A program made the position numbers and the translations under genes. Positions 54,392 to 63,583 of a stretch of 64,000 nucleotides of DNA are shown piece after piece (the first letter of the stretch is position 1; each line of letters opens with the position of its first letter). The notes under the pieces were generated by a model. It was not told where the DNA came from. It saw only the letters and a program-made list of their open reading frames with translations, and did no database searches. Location: positions 124,001 through 188,000 of the forward strand of contig NZ_BAYX01000005.1 in NCBI RefSeq assembly GCF_000696095.1. Direction: 5' to 3'. Origin of the DNA: Rhizobium rhizogenes NBRC 13257 (GTDB taxonomy: Bacteria; Pseudomonadota; Alphaproteobacteria; Rhizobiales; Rhizobiaceae).

Positions 54392-55966
54392 TCAGGCAAC
54401 CTCGCGCACTTGGGCGCGGCCGCCCATCATGAGGCCGATCTGGTCGATATCGGCCTTATCGTTTTCCACAATTCCCATGACCTTGCCTTCGTAGAGGACG
54501 GCGATGCGGTCCGAGAGGTTCAAGAGCTCTTCCAGTTCTTCGGAAATCAGCACGATGCCTGTGCCTGCGTCGCGCAATTCGACGATATAGCGCAGCATGG
54601 TGTTGATGGCGCCGACATCGAGGCCGCGGCTTGGATAGGCGGCGATGAGGACCTTGTTCGCGATACGCATCTCGCGGCGGGCGACGAGGCGCTGCTGGTT
54701 TCCGCCCGAGAGGTTGCGGATGGGCATGCCGAAATCCGGGATAGCGACATCTGCGACCGCTGCGATTTCCTTAGCAAGTGCCGTTGCAGCACTTGGGCGA
54801 AAGGCACCGCCGGATGAGACAGGGGGGTGCTTATACTCACGCATCACAGCGTTGACAGTGATACTGAGCGCAGGCGCCAAGCCGCTATGCAGACGGTCTT
54901 CCGGAATATGACCGATGCCGCGCTCGACGAAGGCGGCGGCGTTGCTGCGACCGACAGGTGTGCCCTGGACTAGGATGCGCCCATCGCTGATCGGCCGCAT
55001 GCCTGCCAGCACCTGGCTGAGTTCGCGCTGGCCATTGCCCGCCACGCCCGCGATCCCGAGGATCTCACCCGCATGGACCTGTAGCGAGACGCCATGCAAG
55101 GCTTCATTCCCGGCATCGTTCAGGGCGGATACATTGTCGAGGCTGAGCACCGGCTCGGGCGAGATCGGTGCGGCCCCTGCCGCCCGATGCCGCATATCGG
55201 CAAGCACGATGTCGCGTCCCACCATCAATTTTGCCAGCATGCGCGGATTGCAGTCGGCTGTGTTCTGCGTGACGATCTTGCGACCGCCGCGCAGGATGCT
55301 GATGCGATCAGAAATCTCCAGAACTTCATCGAGCTTGTGGCTGATGAAGATAACGGCGTTGCCCTGCGCCACGAAATCCCGCAGTGCCTTGAACAGTTCG
55401 CGGGCCTCGGCCGGCGTCAACACGGCAGTCGGTTCGTCCAGGATCAGCACGCGGGCCTGCCGCGCCAGGACACGTAGGATCTCCACGCGCTGCTGCTCGC
55501 CGGTGGAGAGATCGCTGACGCGGGCGCCGGGGCGGGTTTGCAGATTGAATTTCGCAGCCAATGCCGCCGTGCGTGCTTCCAGCACCTGGGCCGAGGCGCG
55601 GCGCGGCGTTTCCGACCAGCCGAGGTGAATGTTTTCGGCCACAGTGAAGGCCTGCACCAGCTTGAAATGCTGATGCACCATGCCGATGCCGGCAGCGATC
55701 GCCTGAAGCGGCGTGGCGAACTGCTTGGCATAACCGTCGATGATGATCTCGCCGGCATCGGGCTGATAGATGCCGGTCAGGATATTCATCAAGGTTGACT
55801 TTCCGGCGCCGTTTTCGCCGAGCAGCGCATGAATTTCACCTGGCAAGACGTCGAGATCGACGTCCTCGTTGGCGATGACACCCGGAAAATATTTGGCGAT
55901 GCCGTTGAGCTGCACCAGAGGCGGTGTGCCCGGGGGCGCGGAGAAGGGGGTCGCGGTCTCAGTCAT
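54392..55966 (-). CDS. Purine/nucleoside-type ABC transporter double ATPase
   Basis: A 524-residue protein with two ABC domains in tandem, as in sugar and nucleoside importers of the RbsA/YufO class. Domain 1 has Walker A (GENGAGKST), signature (LSTGEQQRVEILRVL) and Walker B (VLILDEPTAVLTP). Domain 2 has a degenerate Walker A (GVAGNGQRELSQ) and signature (LSGGNQQRLVARREM). The second site is probably the non-hydrolytic one. One ATPase polypeptide thus serves both permeases. Confidence 0.9.
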   Translation of the reverse strand: MTETATPFSAPPGTPPLVQLNGIAKYFPGVIANEDVDLDVLPGEIHALLGENGAGKSTLMNILTGIYQPDAGEIIIDGYAKQFATPLQAIAAGIGMVHQHFKLVQAFTVAENIHLGWSETPRRASAQVLEARTAALAAKFNLQTRPGARVSDLSTGEQQRVEILRVLARQARVLILDEPTAVLTPAEARELFKALRDFVAQGNAVIFISHKLDEVLEISDRISILRGGRKIVTQNTADCNPRMLAKLMVGRDIVLADMRHRAAGAAPISPEPVLSLDNVSALNDAGNEALHGVSLQVHAGEILGIAGVAGNGQRELSQVLAGMRPISDGRILVQGTPVGRSNAAAFVERGIGHIPEDRLHSGLAPALSITVNAVMREYKHPPVSSGGAFRPSAATALAKEIAAVADVAIPDFGMPIRNLSGGNQQRLVARREMRIANKVLIAAYPSRGLDVGAINTMLRYIVELRDAGTGIVLISEELEELLNLSDRIAVLYEGKVMGIVENDKADIDQIGLMMGGRAQVREVA

Positions 55967-55999
55967 CGGAAGGGCACCAGAGTGTCATGAAGAGTAACT

Positions 56000-56020
56000 C
56001 TGGCCGGACGCGCCGGCCAG
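56000..56020 (-). other. Intercistronic stem-loop after the BMP binding-protein gene
   Basis: CTGGCCGG (56000-56007) and CCGGCCAG (56013-56020) form a perfect 8-bp stem with a five-base loop. On the minus strand it follows the binding-protein stop by 24 bases and precedes the ATPase gene. It has no U run. It is the third example in this window of a hairpin directly after a first-position binding-protein gene. Confidence 0.6.
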
Positions 56021-56044
56021 GTTCTTGTTGGGCGATGATATCGG

Positions 56045-57166
56045 TCAGGCGCTGAGGCCGGTGACGCCTTCGACCGACCAATCCCAATTATAGAGCTCAT
56101 TGTCGGTCATCGCTTGGCCGGCGGCGACGCGAACCTTGCCGGTCGAATCCTTGATCTCACCGGCAAACGGCGACCAGCCGCCGATGATCTTCTCGCGCAC
56201 CGCGTCGGCTGCGGCGGCGACATCGGCCGGAACCTTTTCGCCCCATTTGTCGCGATCGACGCCGGCGCCCATGGCAAAGAGCGTGTCGCTCGGTGCCCAG
56301 GTGCCGGCGAGGCGCTTGGCGACCTGATCGACGTAGAACTTGTTGAAATCGATGAGGACTGACGAGACGTAGGAATTCGGGCCATAGCGGCGGACGTCGG
56401 TGTTCCACATGGCGGCCCAGACGCCACGCTTTTCGGCGACCTGCAGGTAGCCGGCTTCGTCCATGATGCCGAACAGGAAGTCACAGCCATTGTCGATGAG
56501 CGCCGTGCCGGCCTGGGTTGCGGCCTGCGGGTCGAACCAGGAATTGATGGCGATGGTTTGCAGCGTCGCATTCGGATTGACGGAGCGGGCGCCCATCAGG
56601 AAGGCGTTGGTGGAGGCAAAGACCGACGAGACCGGGAAGGAGGCGACATAGCCGAGCTTGCCGGTCTTCGACAGGTGGCCGGCGGCAACGCCGATGACAT
56701 AGGTCGGATACCAGTGCGCCAGGTAATACCAGCCGAGATTGTCCATGTTGACGAGGCCGCCGCATTCGAGGAATGCGACCTCCGGAGCCTGCTTGACCAC
56801 GGCATGCAGGAAGTCGCCGTTCGAGGACGTGTCGAAGATGATGTTGGCGCCCTGGCTGACAAACTGGCGATAGGTGCGCGTCGCGTCGGCCGAATAGGGG
56901 ATATTCTCGACTTCAAGAATCTTTTTCAGCTTCGGATAAGCGGCCTTGACCGCGAGCAGGCCCTGGTGATGCGCCCAGGTCCAGCCTTCATCCGAAATCG
57001 GCCCGACATGGCCGAAGCCGACGACCGCATCCTCTTCCTTAATCGCCGGAAAGGATGCCGCCGCGAGCGCCTGGCTGGCAAGGCCGGCAGGCAGCGTCAA
57101 GGCGGCCGCACCGGCGGCGCTCATATTCAAAAATCCGCGACGGGACAGCGAACGCAAGTCAATCAT
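56045..57166 (-). CDS. BMP-family ABC transporter substrate-binding protein, Tat-type signal
   Basis: A 373-residue periplasmic receptor of the BMP/PnrA family, which bind purine nucleosides and related compounds. The start at 57166 follows AGAGGA. The signal has a twin-arginine motif (LSRRGFLNMSAAGAAALTLPAG), so export through Tat is likely. Mature text: VGFGHVGPISDEGWTWAHHQG, FDTSSNGDFLHAVVKQAP, and LGYVASFPVSSVFASTNAFLMGAR. It is the first gene of the leftward operon that also carries the Rieske-type catalytic subunit and guanine deaminase, which points to a purine ligand. Confidence 0.9.
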   Translation of the reverse strand: MIDLRSLSRRGFLNMSAAGAAALTLPAGLASQALAAASFPAIKEEDAVVGFGHVGPISDEGWTWAHHQGLLAVKAAYPKLKKILEVENIPYSADATRTYRQFVSQGANIIFDTSSNGDFLHAVVKQAPEVAFLECGGLVNMDNLGWYYLAHWYPTYVIGVAAGHLSKTGKLGYVASFPVSSVFASTNAFLMGARSVNPNATLQTIAINSWFDPQAATQAGTALIDNGCDFLFGIMDEAGYLQVAEKRGVWAAMWNTDVRRYGPNSYVSSVLIDFNKFYVDQVAKRLAGTWAPSDTLFAMGAGVDRDKWGEKVPADVAAAADAVREKIIGGWSPFAGEIKDSTGKVRVAAGQAMTDNELYNWDWSVEGVTGLSA

Positions 57167-57330
57167 GAAATCCTCTTTTGGTTTGGCACGCCAACCGCGT
57201 CCGGAGGAAATCGACGCAACAATTATGCCAGTTGCGGCGTGCGAGAGCGATGCCATCTGTTGGGCCGTTTCGGAAGTCTCTTGAATTTTTAGGGGGAGGG
57301 CGGCTAGAATGCCCAAAAGTGAAGCATGTA

Positions 57331-57362
57331 TATTTTTTATGCATACTGAGTATTTTTGATGC
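57331..57362. promoter_or_regulatory. 20-base-period direct repeat in the divergent purine promoter
   Basis: TATTTTTTATGC (57331-57342) and TATTTTTGATGC (57351-57362) are direct repeats with one mismatch, spaced exactly 20 bases start to start. They lie in the 237-base region between the BMP receptor gene (leftward) and the acylphosphatase-like gene (rightward). Same-face spacing suggests a protein-binding site that could coordinate both operons. No regulator gene is present nearby. Confidence 0.5.
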
Positions 57363-57403
57363 GCAAGGTGAGGCATGGCTAGGGCGAACGGACATTCCGC
57401 GAC

Positions 57404-57640
57404 ATGACCGATCGGGCGCGATTTATCTTTCGAGGGCAGATGGTCTGCGACAGTTTCATCGAGTTTGCGCAGCATCGCGCCCGGCGGCTGGATCTGGACA
57501 TCGAGATGGAAGCCTGTGATGCAATGTCGGCGACGCTCGCCGTCAAAGGGCAGGAAGATCTGGTCGACGCCTTTGAAATGGCCTGCAGTCTCGGGCCGTA
57601 TGACTGTATCATTCTCGATATCGAGCGGAGTGACATATGA
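57404..57640 (+). CDS. Small acylphosphatase-like protein without the usual catalytic residues
   Basis: A 78-residue protein with the acylphosphatase pattern: FRGQMVCDSFIEFAQHRARRL at the place of the VxGxVQGVGFR helix, a central strand pair (ATLAVKGQEDLVDAFEMAC) and the C-terminal GPYDCIILDIE. The catalytic arginine (in GVGFR) and asparagine (in WVxN) are not found at their positions. It is therefore probably a non-catalytic relative. It leads the rightward operon and overlaps the Rieske gene by 4 bases, so a role in assembling or regulating the oxygenase is possible. Homology is judged by eye and is moderate. Confidence 0.6.
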   Translation: MTDRARFIFRGQMVCDSFIEFAQHRARRLDLDIEMEACDAMSATLAVKGQEDLVDAFEMACSLGPYDCIILDIERSDI

Positions 57641-58299
57641 AACTGGAAGCGGGATGGGTGCCTGTCGCCCTGTCGGCATCGATCGAGCCGGGGACCTCGG
57701 CGGGTGCCGTCGTCGAGGGCAGCGAGATCGTCGTCTGGCGCGACAATAGCGGCAAGGCACATGTCTGGGAGGATCGCTGTCCGCATCGCGGCATGCGCCT
57801 CAGTTTTGGCTTCGTCCGCGGCGATCACATCGCCTGTCTCTATCACGGCTGGCAGTACGATACCGCCGGGCAATGTCGCTACATTCCCGCGCATCCGAGC
57901 CTCGAGGTGCCGCAGACGATCAAGGTGCCAACTTACCTTGCCGAGGAAAGATACGGGACCATCTGGGCGACAACGGCGCGGGAAGCCTTGTTGCCGGAGA
58001 TCGACGCGGCGATGGGCGTTACCCCGGTACGCAGCCTCTATGTCGAGCGCGGGGCGGACGATATTTTGGCGGCGCTGGAGAAAGCTGGCGTGGGCAATTT
58101 CGCCGGGAATGCCGGTACAGTGGAGCTTGGCGACGACAGGTTGCTGGTTGCGGTTCAGGTCGTCTCGCCGGAAAAGACCGCCGTTCACATCGTCATTCTT
58201 GGATCACCGGCGGTGAATGCCGGAGCCAAGCAGAAGCATTATGCGCAATGGGCCGAGGGTCTTCGTTTCGATCTTGAGCATATAGCGGAGGTCGCCTGA
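57637..58299 (+). CDS. Stand-alone Rieske [2Fe-2S] protein, putative electron donor of a split oxygenase
   Basis: A 220-residue protein. Its N-terminal half is a Rieske domain of the ring-hydroxylating oxygenase type: C48-x-H50 (DRCPHRGMRL) and C67-x2-H70 (CLYHGWQYDTAGQC) with 16 residues between, preceded by VVEGSEIVVWRDNSGKAHVW. The last 110 residues have no iron-binding motif that I can see and do not form the usual catalytic domain. It thus looks like the missing half of the catalytic protein encoded at 51506 on the opposite strand. The stop codon overlaps the GST-like gene start (TGATG). Confidence 0.85.
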   Translation: MKLEAGWVPVALSASIEPGTSAGAVVEGSEIVVWRDNSGKAHVWEDRCPHRGMRLSFGFVRGDHIACLYHGWQYDTAGQCRYIPAHPSLEVPQTIKVPTYLAEERYGTIWATTAREALLPEIDAAMGVTPVRSLYVERGADDILAALEKAGVGNFAGNAGTVELGDDRLLVAVQVVSPEKTAVHIVILGSPAVNAGAKQKHYAQWAEGLRFDLEHIAEVA

Positions 58300-58931
58300 T
58301 GGCGGAGATCACGCTCTATAATTACGAGATGGACGAGGGGAGCTATCGCGTTCGCCTGCTGCTCTCTATGCTCGGCCTCCCATACAAGACCATCGCCGTC
58401 GACATGTTTCCGGGCAAGGAAGAAAGCAAGTTGGCCATGCTGGCGCTCAATCCGCTCGGCACCATGCCGGTGCTCACCGACGGAGACCTCGTGCTTCACG
58501 GCACGGAAGCGATCCTCGCCTATCTGGCTAAGGCTTACGATCCGGCGCGGCGCTGGCTACCGGAAGATGCCGCGGATTTTGGTTTGACGACGATGTGGCT
58601 GCATTTCTCCGCGACGGCGCTTGCGCCTGCCGTTGCCGCGCGCCTGCAATCGCTCTTTGATACGCCGGGCGACGAAGCGTTCCTCAGCGCCGCCGCTCGC
58701 AAGGCTTTCCGCGTTATGGACGACCATATGACGCTCCGCCACTTCGACGGCTTCGAGTGGTTCGTCGGCGATCGGCCGACGCTTGCGGACCTGACGCTGT
58801 TCCCGTCCTTTGCCCTCAGCCGCGACCACGGCGTCGGTCACGACGACTATCCGGCACTGCGCCGGTGGCTGCGTCGTTTCCGCGCCATCGACGGCTTTCG
58901 AACCATGCCCGGCATTCCCGATTATCATTGA
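58299..58931 (+). CDS. Glutathione S-transferase-like protein
   Basis: A 210-residue GST-fold protein: thioredoxin-like N-terminal domain (LYNYEMDEGSYRVRLLLSML, NPLGTMPVLTDGDLVLHGTEAILAYL in parts) and a helical C-terminal domain (FVGDRPTLADLTLFPSFAL). It may be catalytic or structural. In the caffeine degradation system, NdmE is a GST-like protein that holds NdmC and NdmD together. Its coupling by TGATG to the Rieske gene argues for a similar structural role here. Glutathione-dependent chemistry is the alternative. Confidence 0.87.
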   Translation: MAEITLYNYEMDEGSYRVRLLLSMLGLPYKTIAVDMFPGKEESKLAMLALNPLGTMPVLTDGDLVLHGTEAILAYLAKAYDPARRWLPEDAADFGLTTMWLHFSATALAPAVAARLQSLFDTPGDEAFLSAAARKAFRVMDDHMTLRHFDGFEWFVGDRPTLADLTLFPSFALSRDHGVGHDDYPALRRWLRRFRAIDGFRTMPGIPDYH

Positions 58932-58949
58932 TTTTGAACTGGATATCCG

Positions 58950-60749
58950 ATGACGCTCACCCGTTTTTCCGTCAAGCCGCTCTCGACCATGACGCGCACG
59001 CTCGCCGATGTCGCCTCCGCCCGCCGGGATCCCGATCTGGTCATTCAGGGCGCGCGGGTGCTCTCGACCTATTCGGAGCGCATCCTTGCCGACAAGGAAA
59101 TCTGGATCTCCGGTGGCCGCATTGCGGCAGTCAAACCGGCCGGCAGCTACCGTGGCGGCGGCGCCAAACTTTACGACGCCAGGGGCGGGATCATCGCGCC
59201 CGGCCTCGTCGATCCGCATATTCATATCGAATCCAGTATGGTGACTGCCTGCGCGTATGCCGAGGCGGCTCTTCTGAATGGTACGACGACGATCTTCTGC
59301 GATAGTCACGAGATCGGCAATGTCATGGATGTTGCCGGTGTCGAGGCAATGCTGGAAGATGCGCGCCAGGCGCCGCTGTCGATCTTCCTGACCGTGCCGA
59401 GCACTGTGCCGGCCACGTCGCCTGAGCTTGAGACCGCCGGCGGCGACCTGACGCCCGCAAAGATAGCGGCTCTGTTCGACAAGTGGCCGGAAGCCGTGGC
59501 GCTCGGCGAGAAGATGGACTTCGTGCCCGTCGCGATGGGCGACGAGCGCAGCCATGCCATCTTGGCAGCAGCACTGGAGCGCGGTCGCCCGGTTTCGGGC
59601 CATGTCTACGGCCGGGAATTCGTGGCTGCCTATGCCGCGTCCGGCGTGACCGACACGCATGAGGCGATCGACCGTGAAATCGCTGATGATCTGCTGGAGG
59701 CCGGTATCTGGCTCTTCCTGCGTGGCGGTCCGCCGACGACGGCGTGGCATAGTCTGCCGCATGCGATCAAGACCATCACGGAACTCGGTGCGTCCCACAA
59801 GCGCATTGCGGTGTGCACCGACGACCGCGATGCAGACGATCTTCTGCTCTTCGGTCTCGATTGGGTCACACGCCAGGCGGTCGTGGCCGGCATGACGCCG
59901 GAACAGGCCTGGGCCATGGGCTCGCTGCATGGCGCGACCCGCTTCGGCATGGAAAACGAGATCGGCGGTCTCGGCGGCGGGCGCCGTGCCGATCTTGTGC
60001 TGCTGACGGACGAGCTAAAGCCGGTGAGCACATGGTATGGCGGCGAACTGGTGGTCGACGACCGCAAGGTCACGCCGGTTCTCGATGCCGCCCTGTCCAA
60101 TCCCTACCGTTATCCGGAGGCCGCCTACCACACGGTGAAACTGCCGAAGAACCTGAAACTGACACCGGAATTGCCAACCGAGCCGGTGATCGCGCATACG
60201 ATCAAGACCGAATTGCCGGGCATCGTGCTCGGTCATGTCACGGTCGAACTCGAACCGGCCAATGACTGGCAGACGCATTTCGACCGCCACGGCCTCTGCT
60301 TCGTCACGGTGGTCGAGCGCCACGGCAAGTCGGCTGGTAACGTCGCACATGGTCTTCTGAGCAACTTTGGTTTGAAGAAGGGAGCGGTCGCCTCCTCCGT
60401 CGGGCACGACAGCCACAACATCATCGTTGCCGGCACCAACCAGGCGGACATGCAGGTCGCCTTGGACGCGATCGAGGCCAAGCAAGGCGGCGCCTGCGTC
60501 GTCATGGATGGCAAGGTGACGGCCATGGTGCCATTGCCGATCGCGGGGTTGCTCTCCGACAAGCGTGTGCACGAGGTTGCCGAAGAGGTGAAGGCATTGA
60601 AGGTCGAATGGGAAAAGGCCGGCTGCACCATTCCCTATATGGGCTTCAACCTGATCCCTCTCTCCGTCATTCCGGAAATCCGCATCACCGATAAGGGCCT
60701 GGTGCTTGTGCCGGAGATGACGATCGCGCCATTGTTCGAGCCAGCTTGA
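58950..60749 (+). CDS. ade: Adenine deaminase
   Basis: A 599-residue amidohydrolase that converts adenine to hypoxanthine. The metal centre begins with [24 protein letters not shown] in two parts (HxH plus the adenine deaminase-typical IESSM), followed by [30 protein letters not shown] and [11 protein letters not shown]. The C-terminal domain has the [10 protein letters not shown] and [12 protein letters not shown] text of the family. It is the last gene of the rightward operon, 18 bases after the GST-like gene, and complements guanine deaminase of the divergent operon. Confidence 0.94.
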   Translation: MTLTRFSVKPLSTMTRTLADVASARRDPDLVIQGARVLSTYSERILADKEIWISGGRIAAVKPAGSYRGGGAKLYDARGGIIAPGLVDPHIHIESSMVTACAYAEAALLNGTTTIFCDSHEIGNVMDVAGVEAMLEDARQAPLSIFLTVPSTVPATSPELETAGGDLTPAKIAALFDKWPEAVALGEKMDFVPVAMGDERSHAILAAALERGRPVSGHVYGREFVAAYAASGVTDTHEAIDREIADDLLEAGIWLFLRGGPPTTAWHSLPHAIKTITELGASHKRIAVCTDDRDADDLLLFGLDWVTRQAVVAGMTPEQAWAMGSLHGATRFGMENEIGGLGGGRRADLVLLTDELKPVSTWYGGELVVDDRKVTPVLDAALSNPYRYPEAAYHTVKLPKNLKLTPELPTEPVIAHTIKTELPGIVLGHVTVELEPANDWQTHFDRHGLCFVTVVERHGKSAGNVAHGLLSNFGLKKGAVASSVGHDSHNIIVAGTNQADMQVALDAIEAKQGGACVVMDGKVTAMVPLPIAGLLSDKRVHEVAEEVKALKVEWEKAGCTIPYMGFNLIPLSVIPEIRITDKGLVLVPEMTIAPLFEPA

Positions 60750-60759
60750 TAACAGGGGA

Positions 60760-60779
60760 GCCCGGTCTCATCGCCGGGC
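60760..60779. terminator. Possible terminator between convergent genes
   Basis: GCCCGG (60760-60765) and CCGGGC (60774-60779) form a 6-bp stem with an 8-base loop, eleven bases after the adenine deaminase stop and before the end of the convergent GMC oxidoreductase gene. A short T run (TCTTT) follows. The stem is short, so this is a weak call. Confidence 0.45.
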
Positions 60780-60792
60780 GTCTTTACCGCTT

Positions 60793-62409
60793 TTAGAAAC
60801 CCTTCCCGATCATCTCAGCCGCCTTCGAGCCGATCGCCATGGCCGGGGCATTGGTATTGCCCGAAGGGATGAACGGGATGATCGAGCAATCGATGACTCT
60901 GAGGCCGTCGATGCCGCGTACGCGAAGCGTCCCGTCAACCACGGACATCGGATCGCTGTCCGGTCCCATGCGCAGGCTGCCGGATGGATGGTAATTGGTC
61001 TTGACGGTTTGGCCGGCGAATTTGGCGAGAGCCTCGTCATCCTGCAGGGCCGGGCCGGGGAGGATTTCGTCCGCAATCTTCGATTTGAAGGGTTCCGTTT
61101 CCAGCAATTGCCGCGCGACCTTCAGCGAGGCGAGCGTCAGGCGCAGATCGTCTGGGTCGCCGAAGAAGTTGCAGTCGACCAAGGGCTGATCCGCCGGATT
61201 AGCCGAGCGTAGCTTGACGCTGCCGCGCGCCTTTGGGCGTAGCAGGCAAGACGTAAAAGTGACGCCGTGGGTCGGTTTGGCGGAAGAGACATCGCGGTCG
61301 AGATAGACGATCGGGGCGCAATAGAGCTGGATCGATGGTCGATCGCTGCCATCCGGGTCGTAGAACAGGCAGGATTCGATACCGGTGGTCGTCACCGGGC
61401 CGGAGTTGAAGAGCAGATATTGCAGCCCGTTGCGCAACATCGGCCAGCCCTTGTCCTCGCCGAAATAGCCAGACTTCCCCTTCGTCGTGGCGATCAGCGG
61501 GACTTCGTGATGATCCTGCAGATTGGCGCCGACGCCGGGGAGATCGAGGGCGACGGTAATGCCGTGCTCTCGCAGATGGTCGGCCGGGCCTATGCCGGAC
61601 AGCATCATCAGCTTGGCGCTGTTATAGGTGCCCGAGGCGACAAGGATTTCGCGCTCCGCCCGAGCCGTGTGGCTTTCGCCATTAAGGATGTAGGTGACAC
61701 CTGTCGCGCGGCCGTTTTCGAGGACGATGCGATCGACGCGGGCGTCGGTGATGATATCCAGGCGTGGATCTCCATCGAGCGGATCGAGGAAGGCCTTCTT
61801 GGCGTCGGAACGCTCGGTCTTGCCGTTCCATTGGCCGTAGGTGTGCTGCATGATGCCGACGCCGTTTTGTCGGACGCCGTTGAAGTCCGGATTGTAGGCA
61901 TGGCCGAGCCCTTGAGCTGCCAGCAGGAAATCCTGTGTCGTGTCGCAGGTATATTGTGGCTCCGAGATGCGCAGATTGCCGGAGATGCCGTGGTACTCAT
62001 TGTTGAAGCGCGTATTGGCTTCAATGCCCTTGAAGTGCGGCAGCATGTCCTCGTAGGACCATTCCCTACCGTTGCCGAGATGGGCGGCCCAGCCGTCGTA
62101 ATCCTCTCTCTGGCCGCGCATATAGACCATGGCGTTGACGGCGCTGCCGCCGCCGAGGGCCTTGGCGACCGGAACAATGGGGCCGCGACCACCAAGCTGC
62201 GGCTGCGAAACCGTATGGTGCATTTCGAGAAAGTCGTCGCGAGCGAGATATTTCATATAGCCGGCGGGAAAGGCCATCAGCTTGGCGGTCTTGCGCGGCC
62301 CGCGCTCGATGATCAGCACTGAAAAGCCGAAATCCCGCACCAGCCGCATGGCCGCAACGCACGCCGCCGAGCCACCGCCGGCGATAATGAAATCATACGT
62401 CTTCGCCAC
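60793..62409 (-). CDS. GMC-family FAD oxidoreductase (choline dehydrogenase-like)
   Basis: A 538-residue flavoenzyme. GTG 62409, after GGGGGGAG, is preferred; ATG 62463 would add 18 residues. The FAD motif is FIIAGGGSAACVAAMRL, the second GMC signature is near ASGTYNSAKLMMLSGIGPADHL, and the active site has YHPSGSLRMG (catalytic histidine) and GNTNAPAMAIGSKAAEMI. It oxidises an alcohol group of an unknown substrate. It is convergent to the adenine deaminase gene and 99 bases upstream, in transcription terms, lies the MalK-type gene, so it may be co-transcribed with the sugar genes at the right edge. Confidence 0.87.
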   Translation of the reverse strand: MAKTYDFIIAGGGSAACVAAMRLVRDFGFSVLIIERGPRKTAKLMAFPAGYMKYLARDDFLEMHHTVSQPQLGGRGPIVPVAKALGGGSAVNAMVYMRGQREDYDGWAAHLGNGREWSYEDMLPHFKGIEANTRFNNEYHGISGNLRISEPQYTCDTTQDFLLAAQGLGHAYNPDFNGVRQNGVGIMQHTYGQWNGKTERSDAKKAFLDPLDGDPRLDIITDARVDRIVLENGRATGVTYILNGESHTARAEREILVASGTYNSAKLMMLSGIGPADHLREHGITVALDLPGVGANLQDHHEVPLIATTKGKSGYFGEDKGWPMLRNGLQYLLFNSGPVTTTGIESCLFYDPDGSDRPSIQLYCAPIVYLDRDVSSAKPTHGVTFTSCLLRPKARGSVKLRSANPADQPLVDCNFFGDPDDLRLTLASLKVARQLLETEPFKSKIADEILPGPALQDDEALAKFAGQTVKTNYHPSGSLRMGPDSDPMSVVDGTLRVRGIDGLRVIDCSIIPFIPSGNTNAPAMAIGSKAAEMIGKGF

Positions 62410-62508
62410 CAAAACTCCCCCCTTGATCCGGTCTGACGGCGCAAACATCGCCATAATTTTCATTATTGGTCAAACGATTAGGCCGCGTCACTTTGACAGA
62501 GCAATGCA

Positions 62509-63582
<1,074 letters not shown>

Positions 63583-63583
63583 G

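Noticed and set aside
57167..57760. N-terminal extension of the BMP receptor to 571 residues
   Set aside because: It would cover the divergent promoter and the start of the opposite operon. The Tat-type signal at 57166 marks the true start.
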